From contig HF986744.1 of NCBI GenBank assembly GCA_000433175.1, positions 1 to 29,501 on the forward strand: a stretch of DNA of 29,501 nt, written 5' to 3'. This document shows positions 6,813-14,244 of the stretch, in pieces. Below the pieces are notes generated by a model that saw only the letters and a list, made by a program, of their open reading frames with translations, was not told the origin of the DNA and searched no databases. Source of the stretch: Prevotella sp. CAG:1058 (GTDB lineage: Bacteria; Bacteroidota; Bacteroidia; Bacteroidales; Bacteroidaceae). Numbering within the stretch: position 1 is the first letter of the stretch; each line of letters opens with the position of its first letter. A program made the translations under genes and the position numbers.

Positions 6813-8891
6813 ATGAAAAACCTTGTTTTATTAATTCTTCCGTTTATCGTGCCGTTATCGGCGTTTGCCCAGTCTATGGACAACGACTCGGTGCCTGCTG
6901 ACTCTGTGGCTTTGTCTGAGATAGTAGTAAGAAGTTCACGCGTAAATAATAAGGACGGGGCGCTCCGCGTGATTCCTACTAAAGAGCAGCAAGAGGCATC
7001 TGCCACGGGTTACAGCCTACTGTCCAAGCTGGCTTTGCCTTATGTAAAAGTCAATGAAGTGACTAAGGAAATAACGGTCCCGCCTAATTTAGGACAGATT
7101 CAGGTAAGGATAAATGATGTAGTTGCCGACCGCAGCGACCTGATGGCATTGGATGTGAAGTCGGTTAAATACGTTGATTATATTAAAAATCCCGGAGTCC
7201 GTTATGGTAAGGACGTTGATTTTGTCATAAATATAGTAGTACGCAGGCCTGACAACGGATACGCAGTCGGTGCGGATGTAATGCAGACGCTTACATCCAT
7301 GCGTTCAAGTGGCGACGTGTTTGCCAAATATAATGTCGGAAAAAGCGGCTTCGGACTGAATTATTCGTTCGGTTACAGCGACATGAAGAAGCAGAGGTAT
7401 GAGGAGACCGACCGTTATCTGATGCCTGACAATTCGTTTTATACAGTCGAACGGCGTGATGTTGACAGCCGAAAAAAGTCACTTTCGCATGGTTTACGGT
7501 TGCAATATAATCTTGTAGATTCGGCGCGCTACGTGCTTCAGGCTACTGTCGACGGCTCGATTTCTCGTGTTCCGGATAATTCCAGACGTAGAACTCTTTC
7601 TTATGCAGAAGCGGAGGAGACGTTCATGATAAACTCTTCAGATGATACAAAGTCGGCAGGATTCGAGCTTTATTTTAATTATAACCTGACAGACAGGCAA
7701 AATCTAACGGCAAACATGTCAGGCAGTTATACCAGTTCAGACTATGATTATAATTACGGAGGTTCCTCGCCTTATGCTTATAAGTCGCGTGGAGACAAGA
7801 ATTTGCTTTATGGGGAACTGATATATGAGAACCGCCTGCGTCCGTTTACCTTCTCGTCCGGCCTGGAACTTATCCGGGCTTGTTCCAATACAGGATACGA
7901 AGGCAGCGTTGATGCCGACAATTCCATATTCCGTTCAGACGTCTATGCCTTTGCCCAAATCAAGGGACAACTTTCGTCTTTCTCGTATATGCTTGGCATG
8001 GGCGCAAGCAATCTGCATTACCGTCAGGCAGCTCAGAAGTTTGATTATTGGCTGTGGCGTCCGCAGTTGCAGGTTGATTATTCTCCGTGGAACGCCTTTA
8101 AAATCGGCTATAATATAGAGATGACATGCAAGCCGCCGCGTCTTGAATATCTTGGTGACGTTGCCGTAAGGAATAATGAAATGGAGATAACAGTAGGAAA
8201 TCCCATGCTTCGTGCGAATAAAGTTATAGAGCAGTCGTTGACCTGTTCGTATCAGCTGCCTTCGCTGTATACGGAAATTATGACGTGTTACCGCATGAGT
8301 CCCGACTGCTCGATGTCCAAGATTGACAGGATGATTGACGATGACGGTAAAACTTATTTCCTTTTTACTCGTACCAACCAGCATCACGTCAATCTTTTTT
8401 ATGTCAACAATTACACGCGTTACGATGTTTTGCCAGGCAGATTGTCGCTAATGTTTAACGGCGGGCTTTTCCGTTGCTTTAATTCGGGCGACGATTATAC
8501 ACACTGTTCATCAGCGTTCAACTGGAGTGCAAGTGCGGATCTGTATCTCGGACGGTTGTCTTTGTCTGCATATTTAGACAATGGCTGGAATTTTCTTGAA
8601 GGTGAGTCAAAAGTCCGTCAGGCATACGCTTATTATTTATCGGCGTCTTACAGGTTTGGCGATTTCAGTGTTTCCCTTTACTGGCAGCACTGTTTCCAGA
8701 ATGATGTCAGGATGATGCAGGGCGAACTTCTTAACCGTTATGTGCATAAGAACCAGCAGATGTTCGACGGGGATGCCGGAAATATGGTAAGCATAAAACT
8801 GAGTTGGCGCTTGTCAAAAGGGCGTAAGCGTGACGGAATAAAGGCTAAAGGCGTCAGCCGTGATAATGAAACAGGTATAATAAGGAACTGA
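6813..8891 (+). CDS. TonB-dependent-receptor-like outer-membrane beta-barrel protein
   Basis: 692 residues from ATG 6813. The signal peptide MKNLVLLILPFIVPLSAFAQ is followed by a plug-like region (SEIVVRSSRVNN, then LLSKLALPYVKVNEVTKEIT, VRINDVVADRSDL, VKSVKYVDYIKNPGVRYG). After that comes a long series of amphipathic, aromatic-rich beta-strands typical of the OMP_b-brl_3 class of Bacteroidetes TonB-dependent receptors. No N-terminal carboxypeptidase-regulatory domain is seen, and it is shorter than SusC proteins. It should form an outer-membrane barrel for uptake or binding of an unknown ligand; no SusD partner is adjacent. Upstream in-frame codons (TTG 6774, ATG 6798) overlap the promoter and are rejected. 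Expression is probably controlled by the membrane regulator encoded just upstream, through the TGTCAG repeats. Confidence 0.85.
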   Translation: MKNLVLLILPFIVPLSAFAQSMDNDSVPADSVALSEIVVRSSRVNNKDGALRVIPTKEQQEASATGYSLLSKLALPYVKVNEVTKEITVPPNLGQIQVRINDVVADRSDLMALDVKSVKYVDYIKNPGVRYGKDVDFVINIVVRRPDNGYAVGADVMQTLTSMRSSGDVFAKYNVGKSGFGLNYSFGYSDMKKQRYEETDRYLMPDNSFYTVERRDVDSRKKSLSHGLRLQYNLVDSARYVLQATVDGSISRVPDNSRRRTLSYAEAEETFMINSSDDTKSAGFELYFNYNLTDRQNLTANMSGSYTSSDYDYNYGGSSPYAYKSRGDKNLLYGELIYENRLRPFTFSSGLELIRACSNTGYEGSVDADNSIFRSDVYAFAQIKGQLSSFSYMLGMGASNLHYRQAAQKFDYWLWRPQLQVDYSPWNAFKIGYNIEMTCKPPRLEYLGDVAVRNNEMEITVGNPMLRANKVIEQSLTCSYQLPSLYTEIMTCYRMSPDCSMSKIDRMIDDDGKTYFLFTRTNQHHVNLFYVNNYTRYDVLPGRLSLMFNGGLFRCFNSGDDYTHCSSAFNWSASADLYLGRLSLSAYLDNGWNFLEGESKVRQAYAYYLSASYRFGDFSVSLYWQHCFQNDVRMMQGELLNRYVHKNQQMFDGDAGNMVSIKLSWRLSKGRKRDGIKAKGVSRDNETGIIRN

Positions 8892-8927
8892 AAATGGTAG
8901 TAAAGAATGTGTTATCGGGATATAAAC

Positions 8928-8960
8928 AAAAAACCGCCGGACCTGGTCCGACGGTTTTTT
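8928..8960. terminator. Bidirectional terminator between convergent genes
   Basis: AAAAAACCG-C-CGGACC (8928-8943) and GGTCCG-A-CGGTTTTTT (8945-8960) form a near-perfect stem with A-tract and T-tract flanks. It serves both the barrel gene (plus) and the small lipoprotein gene (minus). Confidence 0.85.
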
Positions 8961-8983
8961 ACGCTTTTAACTGTTGTAGCTAA

Positions 8984-9166
8984 TTATTCAGCAACTGTTG
9001 TGTCAACAGCAGCAGAATCAGCAAGAGCTGAATCAGCAGCCATAGTATCAACAACTGCAGTGTCAGTTGCTGTTGTGTCAGCAGCGTCACCCTGAGCTGT
9101 CTTGTTACCACATGATGCGAATGAAATAGCTGCGATAGCTACGAACATTAAAACTAACTTTTTCAT
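8984..9166 (-). CDS. Small lipoprotein with acidic pentapeptide repeats
   Basis: 60 residues. The N-terminus MKKLVLMFVAIAAISFASC is a lipoprotein signal peptide with Cys19 as the lipidation site (FASC). After GNKTAQGDAA the rest is six consecutive pentapeptides starting with D: DTTAT, DTAVV, DTMAA, DSALA, DSAAV, DTTVA, then a final E. The mature part is therefore a short, strictly periodic, acidic tether of about 40 residues anchored in a membrane. Function unknown; short low-complexity lipoproteins of this kind are widespread in Bacteroidales. Transcription ends at the shared terminator at 8928-8960 and starts from a TAnnTTTG element at 9225-9218. Confidence 0.75.
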   Translation of the reverse strand: MKKLVLMFVAIAAISFASCGNKTAQGDAADTTATDTAVVDTMAADSALADSAAVDTTVAE

Positions 9167-9520
9167 TTTCTTTGCTTTTTAAATCTGTAAAACAATCATT
9201 TGTTTATTAAAACGCTGCAAAGGTAAGTATTTTTTCGATACGTTGTTCTCTTTTTAGGCTTTTTTTTATTGATGTTTTTGTAACTTTTTTGTAAGTCGCT
9301 GATTGCCAAATGGATACAGACTGCTAACGACTGTTAAATATTTTGGACGTCTTAAGAATTGTTGTTTGTAGACACTTTTATCGAGTTTTTTTACTATCTT
9401 TGCGCCATACAATCAGGGCCTGTCTTGGTTGTGAAATGTTTTTATATTTATATATAATAAGGTGTAGACCTTTTTCCGGCCGCAGTTGGTTGGCTACGGT
9501 TGTTTAAACATATAAAATAA
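9167..9520. promoter_or_regulatory. Divergent promoter region between the lipoprotein gene and mtaB
   Basis: 354 bp without a gene. On the minus strand TACCTTTG (9225-9218) is the -7 element of the lipoprotein gene, about 50 nt before its start. On the plus strand TATCTTTG (9395-9402) is the -7 element for mtaB, giving a leader of about 110 nt with no structure I can name. The rest is AT-rich and I see no further feature. Confidence 0.6.
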
Positions 9521-10861
9521 ATGATAGATACATCAGCCTTTCAGGGCAAGACCGCCGCATATTTTACGCTTGGCTGCAAGTTGAACTTTTCTGAAACTTC
9601 AACTTTCGGGCGTATGCTCGAGGACATGGGGGTGCGCACTGTCGACAGGAATGCCGACATCTGCATCATTAACACGTGCTCGGTGACGGAGGTGGCCGAC
9701 CACAAGTGCCGCCAGGCCATACACCGTATGGTGCGTGAAAACCCCGGAGCGTTTGTCATTGTGACAGGATGTTACGCCCAGCTCAAGCCCGAGACGGTAA
9801 GCAAGATAGACGGTGTTGACCTCGTTTTGGGGGCCAACGAGAAAGCTAACCTAATACAATTCTTGTCAGAAGCATGGTCGGGTACGTCCAAAGTTACGGC
9901 TTTGCACCGTTTTCATGCCGTTAAGACTAAGGACATTAAGACATTTGCGCCGAGCTGTTCGCGCGGCAACCGTACGCGTTATTTCCTCAAGGTGCAGGAC
10001 GGTTGCAATTATTTCTGTACGTATTGCACCATCCCATACGCGCGCGGATTCAGCCGTAACCCCAGTATAGAGTCGCTTGTAGGGCAGGCGAGACAGGCTG
10101 CTGCCGAGGGCGGAAAGGAGATTGTGCTTACCGGAGTTAACATAGGCGACTTCGGCGAGACCACCAACGAGCGTTTCATTGACCTTGTTAAGGCACTCGA
10201 CGGCGTCGAGGGAATACAACGTTACCGCATAAGCAGCATAGAGCCCGACTTGCTCGACGACGAATTGATTGAGTATTGTGCAGGCAGCAGGGCGTTCATG
10301 CCCCATTTCCACATACCTTTGCAGAGTGGTTCTGACGAGGTGTTGCGCCTTATGCACCGCCGTTACGACAGCGCGCTGTTCGCCCACAAGATAGAGCTGA
10401 TAAAGAAAGTGATGCCAGATGCGTTCATTGGCGTCGACGTTATGGTAGGCACGCGCGGCGAGCGTCCCGAACTGTTCGAGGAGACTTACGAGTTCCTGAA
10501 GAGTCTTGACGTAACCCAACTGCACGTGTTCCCTTATTCCGAGCGCCCCGGAACGGCAGCCCTGAAGATACCTTACGTGGTGTCCGACCAGGACAAGAAG
10601 CTGCGCAGCAAACGCCTGCTGGACTTGTCTGACAGCAAGACCGAGGCTTTTTACGCGCGCCATATAGGCCAGGAGGCCGAGGTGCTGTTCGAGAGGGCGG
10701 CCAGCGGAAAGGCCATGCACGGCTTTACAAGAAACTATATCAGGGTGGAACTGCCGCCGTCGCCCGACAACGACAGCCTTGATAACCGGGTAATCAGCGT
10801 AAGGCTTGGAGACTTCAACCATAATAAGACCGCATTAAAAGCTATACTCGTAAATGGATAA
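9521..10861 (+). CDS. mtaB: tRNA t6A37 methylthiotransferase MtaB
   Basis: Radical SAM enzyme that adds a methylthio group to N6-threonylcarbamoyladenosine at tRNA position 37 (ms2t6A). The 446-residue product has the N-terminal methylthiotransferase domain with cluster cysteines 19 (TLGCKLN), 53 (NTCSVT) and 84 (TGCYAQ). The radical SAM motif CNYFCTYC (162-169) binds the second 4Fe-4S cluster, followed by IPYARG, the LTGVNIG segment, SSIEPDLL, HFHIPLQSGS and VDVMVGTRGE. The C-terminal part corresponds to the TRAM-like tRNA-binding domain. These features fit MtaB better than MiaB or RimO. Its last 8 nt overlap the following glycosyltransferase gene, so the two are probably translated together. 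Confidence 0.93.
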   Translation: MIDTSAFQGKTAAYFTLGCKLNFSETSTFGRMLEDMGVRTVDRNADICIINTCSVTEVADHKCRQAIHRMVRENPGAFVIVTGCYAQLKPETVSKIDGVDLVLGANEKANLIQFLSEAWSGTSKVTALHRFHAVKTKDIKTFAPSCSRGNRTRYFLKVQDGCNYFCTYCTIPYARGFSRNPSIESLVGQARQAAAEGGKEIVLTGVNIGDFGETTNERFIDLVKALDGVEGIQRYRISSIEPDLLDDELIEYCAGSRAFMPHFHIPLQSGSDEVLRLMHRRYDSALFAHKIELIKKVMPDAFIGVDVMVGTRGERPELFEETYEFLKSLDVTQLHVFPYSERPGTAALKIPYVVSDQDKKLRSKRLLDLSDSKTEAFYARHIGQEAEVLFERAASGKAMHGFTRNYIRVELPPSPDNDSLDNRVISVRLGDFNHNKTALKAILVNG

Positions 10862-11873
10862 GGTTGCTATTGTCATATTGAATTGGAACGGCGTGAAGAT
10901 GCTTACACGTTTCCTTCCTAACGTGCTCGACTATTCGCGCGGCGATGCAGTGGTATATGTAGCCGACAATGCTTCGACCGACAATTCGCTGGAAGTTTTG
11001 AAAACGCATTTCCCCGAGGTGCGCCTTGTCGTTCTCGACAAGAACTGGGGCTTCGCCGAAGGATACAACCGTGCGCTCCAGCAGATAGAGGCGGAGTATT
11101 ATGTGCTGCTTAATTCTGACGTGGAAGTTTCCCATCACTGGCTTACGCCGTTGGTAGAGTTCATGGACAATAATGCCGATGCCGCGGCATGCCAGCCCAA
11201 GCTGCTGTCAGAGAAGGACCACGACCTGTTCGAGTATGCCGGTGCGTGCGGCGGCCTTATCGACCGTTACGGCTATCCTTTCTGCCGTGGCAGGATGTTC
11301 GACACGGTCGAAGCCGACGACGGGCAGTACGATTACGAGGACGAGATACTGTGGGCAACCGGTGCGTGCATGATGGTCAGGGCTGCCGACTTCAAGTCGG
11401 CGGGCGGTTTCGACGCCCGTTTCTTCGCCCACAGCGAGGAGATTGACCTGTGCTGGCGCCTGCGCCTGATGGGGCGTAAGATATATTGCGTGCCTGACAG
11501 CTTCGTTTATCATATCGGCGGCGGCACCTTGCCGAAGAACAATCCGATGAAGACGTACCTTAATTTCCGCAACAACCTGACAATGCTTTACAAGAACCTG
11601 CCCGACAGTGAGTTGCGCCGGGTGATGCGCGTGCGTGCCGTTCTCGATTACGTTGCCGCATTGCAGGCCCTTGCCGGCGGACGCATAGGCGATTTCAAGG
11701 CCATATTGAACGGACGCAAGGCTTTCAAGAAATGGTTGCCTGAGTATCGTGCCGTGCGCCAGGAGATACAGTCTAAGCGCAAGACTGACGACATTAAGGG
11801 TATTTACCGCCGCTCAATCCTTTGGCAGTATTATGCCAAGGGGCATAAGAAATATTCGGAACTTGACGCCTGA
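10854..11873 (+). CDS. GT2 family glycosyltransferase
   Basis: A 339-residue GT-A fold transferase. The N-terminus VAIVILNWNGVKMLTRFLPN and VVYVADNASTDNS form the nucleotide-binding Rossmann-like part. YYVLLNSDVEV (about 83-92) holds the metal-binding acidic motif. The LWATGACMMVRAADFKSAGG and FFAHSEEIDLCWRLRLMGRK segments are acceptor-side motifs typical of rhamnosyltransferase-like GT2 enzymes, followed by the YHIGGGT turn. No membrane helix is evident, so it is cytoplasmic or peripheral. It likely adds a sugar to a cell-surface glycan; donor and acceptor cannot be told. The start ATG 10854 lies inside the end of mtaB (ATGGATAA overlap). No terminator is obvious directly after it; a hairpin cluster begins about 90 nt downstream. 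Confidence 0.88.
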   Translation: MDKVAIVILNWNGVKMLTRFLPNVLDYSRGDAVVYVADNASTDNSLEVLKTHFPEVRLVVLDKNWGFAEGYNRALQQIEAEYYVLLNSDVEVSHHWLTPLVEFMDNNADAAACQPKLLSEKDHDLFEYAGACGGLIDRYGYPFCRGRMFDTVEADDGQYDYEDEILWATGACMMVRAADFKSAGGFDARFFAHSEEIDLCWRLRLMGRKIYCVPDSFVYHIGGGTLPKNNPMKTYLNFRNNLTMLYKNLPDSELRRVMRVRAVLDYVAALQALAGGRIGDFKAILNGRKAFKKWLPEYRAVRQEIQSKRKTDDIKGIYRRSILWQYYAKGHKKYSELDA

Positions 11874-12301
11874 TATTTAACCCGGGCGTCAAGTTACTAC
11901 CAAGTTTACCATCAGTTTCCCTGTTGTCATGATGGTGCAATCCTGACTTTTGTCTTGTACCACGGCGCATCTGCGCCGCGCGCTGTCGGCATGCCGCATA
12001 CGGCCTTGCAGCGCATGGCTTGTTCATGCGCCACCATGCCGGTTGCAAAAGGTAACCTTTCGCATTCTAAAAGGTTACCTTTCAGGGCGTAAAAGGTAAC
12101 CTTTTGCATGGTAAAACACGGCCTTTTGCAAAACAGCCGTTTTTTTACCGTATTACATATAACCTCACCTTATTATATATGCCGCCTTCGGCTTATTGCG
12201 GTTTTGTCGGTAATGCCGGTGCCGATGTTGCCCTGCTCGTGACATTTTGCTATGTTGAAGTACCGGCATTATGCTTTTTTATGAAAATGTAATGCCTGAA
12301 A
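11874..12301. other. Long intergenic region rich in hairpins
   Basis: About 430 bp with no convincing gene. It contains CGGCGCA-TC-TGCGCCG (11963-11978), the palindrome GGCATGCC (11988-11995), GCGCATG-N7-CATGCGC (12011-12031), palindrome array B (12047-12127) and GGCATTA-N18-TAATGCC (12265-12296). One or more of these may end the mtaB-glycosyltransferase transcript. The glnA promoter follows. Confidence 0.6.
12047..12127 (+). repeat. Palindrome array B: four units at exact 22-bp period
   Basis: Units have GG at 12051, 12073 and 12095, with cores GGTAACC, GGTTACC and GGTAACC. A fourth, degenerate unit (AAAA 12113-12116, TTTT 12124-12127) keeps the 22-bp register but has lost its core (CACGGCC). 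Units 1 and 2 are exact reverse complements at the core. Same element as arrays A and C. Confidence 0.85.
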
Positions 12302-12333
12302 TTTGGATTGGATGATAAAAATACTTACTTTTG
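12302..12333 (+). promoter_or_regulatory. Promoter of the glutamine synthetase gene
   Basis: TTTG at 12302-12305 and TACTTTTG at 12326-12333 lie 20 nt apart. The leader would be about 85 nt. Confidence 0.6.
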
Positions 12334-12422
12334 TAAAGTCGTGGGCGTATAATGGTTTAGCCTGCGGTTACAGTTGTTAATTTTGTATCTAAGAATATTT
12401 TTTGACTTTAAATTTCATTGCT

Positions 12423-13922
12423 ATGGATAAAACTGTCGAGATGAGCGCCAATGAGCTGGTGGCGTTTTTCCAGAAACCGGCTGCTGAATTAACAAAAGCC
12501 GACATCATCACATTCGTGCGTGAGAAAGGCATAAGGATGATTGACTTCATGTATCCGGCAGAAGACGGAAGGATGAAGACGCTCAACTTTATGATTAATA
12601 ACTTTTCTTATCTTGAAACGATATTGACCGACGGCGAACGCGTTGACGGTTCGAGCCTGTTCCCCTCGTTTGTCGAGGCTGAGAGCAGCGACCTTTACGT
12701 GGTGCCGCGTTTCCGCACCGCTTTCGTCAGTCCGTTCTCCGAGATACCCACGCTGTGCCTGCTCTGCTCTTTCTTCGACAAGGACGGCCAGCCCTTTGCC
12801 TGCTCGCCGGCGCAGACTCTGCACCGTGCGGCCGAGGCGTTCACCGCGTCGACAGGCATGACTTACGAGGCTATGGGCGAACTTGAGTATTATGTCATAG
12901 CCGAGGACGACGAGATGTTCCCCGCTGTCGACCAGCGCGGCTACCACGAGTCAGGCCCGTTTGCCAAGTTCAACGAGTTCCGCAAGAAGTGCATGTCGTT
13001 CATTGCGCAGACCGGTGGACAGATTAAGTACGGTCACTCCGAGGTGGGCAACTTCACGACTGACGGCAAGGTGTTCGAGCAGAACGAGATAGAGTTCCTG
13101 CCGTGTCCTGTAGAGGACGCTGCCGACCAGCTCGTGCTGGCCAAGTGGGTGATACGCAACCTTGCCTACGAGTACGGTCTCGACGTTACGTTCGCTCCCA
13201 AGATTACTGTTGGAAAGGCCGGTTCGGGCCTGCACATCCACATGCGCATGATGAAAGACGGCCGCAACTGCATGACAGCCGGCGGCAAACTGTCGGCTGA
13301 GGCCCGCCGTGCCATAGCCGGAATGATGGAGCTTGCACCGTCGATAACAGCGTTCGGCAACAAGACTCCCGTGTCTTATTTCCGCCTTGTGCCGCATCAG
13401 GAAGCACCTACGAGCGTGTGCTGGGGCGACTGCAACCGTTCGGTTCTCGTGCGCGTGCCACTGGGCTGGACCTCTGGCAAGGACATGTGCGTGCAGGCTA
13501 ACAGCTTGGAGAAGGAGAACAAGGGCGACACAACCCAGAAGCAGACTGTCGAGATGCGCTCGCCTGACGCATCGGCAGACGTTTACCAGCTGATGGCCGG
13601 CCTATGCGTGGCTTGCCGTTACGGATTGGAAATGGACGAGAACAAGGCTCTCGAAATTGCTGCCGACAAGTATGTAGGCCTCGGCGAGAGGGCAAGCGAC
13701 AGCGACAAGTTCGAGCAGCTGCCCGACAGTTGCGTGGCTTCTGCCGAATGGCTGAGCCGCCAGCGCGGCTTGTACGAGGCAGGCGGAGTATTCTCGCCCC
13801 GCATGATCGACGGCATCATCAACAAGCTGCGCGGTCTTGACGACGCCAACTTGCGCGAGGCTGCCGAGAAAGACGCCGAGCTGATGCAGAAACTTGTTCA
13901 CGACTCTTTCTATTGCGGATAA
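12423..13922 (+). CDS. glnA: Glutamine synthetase (type I-like)
   Basis: Makes glutamine from glutamate, ammonia and ATP. The 499-residue product has the beta-grasp N-terminal region (FVREKGIRMIDFMYPAEDGR) and the catalytic barrel. Metal- and substrate-binding motifs are EAMGELEYYV, the YGHSEVGNF and EQNEIEF segments, GSGLHIHMRMMKDGRN (HxH ATP/glutamate site), SYFRLVPHQEAPTSVCWGDC and NRSVLVRVPLGW, then VEMRSPDASADVY. It is slightly longer and more divergent than enterobacterial GlnA (about 470). The adenylylation-site region is not recognisable to me. The start is taken at ATG 12423; the upstream in-frame ATG at 12402 gives only seven more non-conserved residues. It is monocistronic, with its own promoter and a strong terminator. 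Confidence 0.9.
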   Translation: MDKTVEMSANELVAFFQKPAAELTKADIITFVREKGIRMIDFMYPAEDGRMKTLNFMINNFSYLETILTDGERVDGSSLFPSFVEAESSDLYVVPRFRTAFVSPFSEIPTLCLLCSFFDKDGQPFACSPAQTLHRAAEAFTASTGMTYEAMGELEYYVIAEDDEMFPAVDQRGYHESGPFAKFNEFRKKCMSFIAQTGGQIKYGHSEVGNFTTDGKVFEQNEIEFLPCPVEDAADQLVLAKWVIRNLAYEYGLDVTFAPKITVGKAGSGLHIHMRMMKDGRNCMTAGGKLSAEARRAIAGMMELAPSITAFGNKTPVSYFRLVPHQEAPTSVCWGDCNRSVLVRVPLGWTSGKDMCVQANSLEKENKGDTTQKQTVEMRSPDASADVYQLMAGLCVACRYGLEMDENKALEIAADKYVGLGERASDSDKFEQLPDSCVASAEWLSRQRGLYEAGGVFSPRMIDGIINKLRGLDDANLREAAEKDAELMQKLVHDSFYCG

Positions 13923-13942
13923 TTGTTTGAACTGAAATAAGT

Positions 13943-14010
13943 CGGCGGACATGCCTCCATGCCATATGGGTATCTGTTTTTTTGGCAAAAGCATGTCCGC
14001 CGTTTTGTTT
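13943..14010 (+). terminator. Terminator after glnA
   Basis: Perfect 12-bp arms CGGCGGACATGC (13943-13954) and GCATGTCCGCCG (13991-14002) with a 36-nt loop are followed by TTTTGTTT. Confidence 0.75.
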
Positions 14011-14103
14011 CCGTTTTCTTGCTTAAATGATGTTCCTGCTTTTAATCTTTTCCCTTTTTGCATTTTTACCTGTTAACCTGTTCCCTCTTTGAAAAATATC
14101 CTT

Positions 14104-14111
14104 TATCTTTG
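14104..14111 (+). promoter_or_regulatory. -7 element of the rlmD-porin unit
   Basis: TATCTTTG matches TAnnTTTG. No clear -33 partner. The resulting leader is long (about 128 nt) for this genome. Confidence 0.5.
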
Positions 14112-14244
14112 CATCAAGTTTAATGATAAAGGAAGTACATTGTAGCGTAGATAAGGACACGCCTTTACCTGCTTGCAGGCGTCACCCTGCTTGTTGGCGC
14201 GGATATCCTTGTTTGCGTATTGGCATGTTTACTAAAACAGTGAT

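Larger units (their letters stand above)
13923..14244. other. Intergenic region: glnA terminator and structured rlmD leader
   Basis: 322 bp. The left part holds the glnA terminator (13943-14010). A -7 element TATCTTTG lies at 14104-14111, after which a leader of about 128 nt precedes rlmD. Within it ACGCCT (14159-14164) can pair with AGGCGT (14177-14182), or CCTGC (14168-14172) with GCAGG (14175-14179); these two stems exclude each other. AAGGA (14153-14157) and TCCTT (14206-14210) could close an outer stem. Confidence 0.5.

Noticed and set aside
9866..10822. 318-codon minus-strand frame
   Set aside because: Exact antisense of mtaB, whose family motifs are unambiguous; long antisense frames are common opposite GC-rich codons.
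12104..12292. 62-codon plus-strand frame upstream of glnA
   Set aside because: Runs out of array B and across hairpins just before the glnA promoter; no ribosome binding site or coding-like composition.
14150..14215. tRNA gene in the rlmD leader
   Set aside because: Stems are present but there is no acceptor, anticodon or T-loop layout of a cloverleaf.
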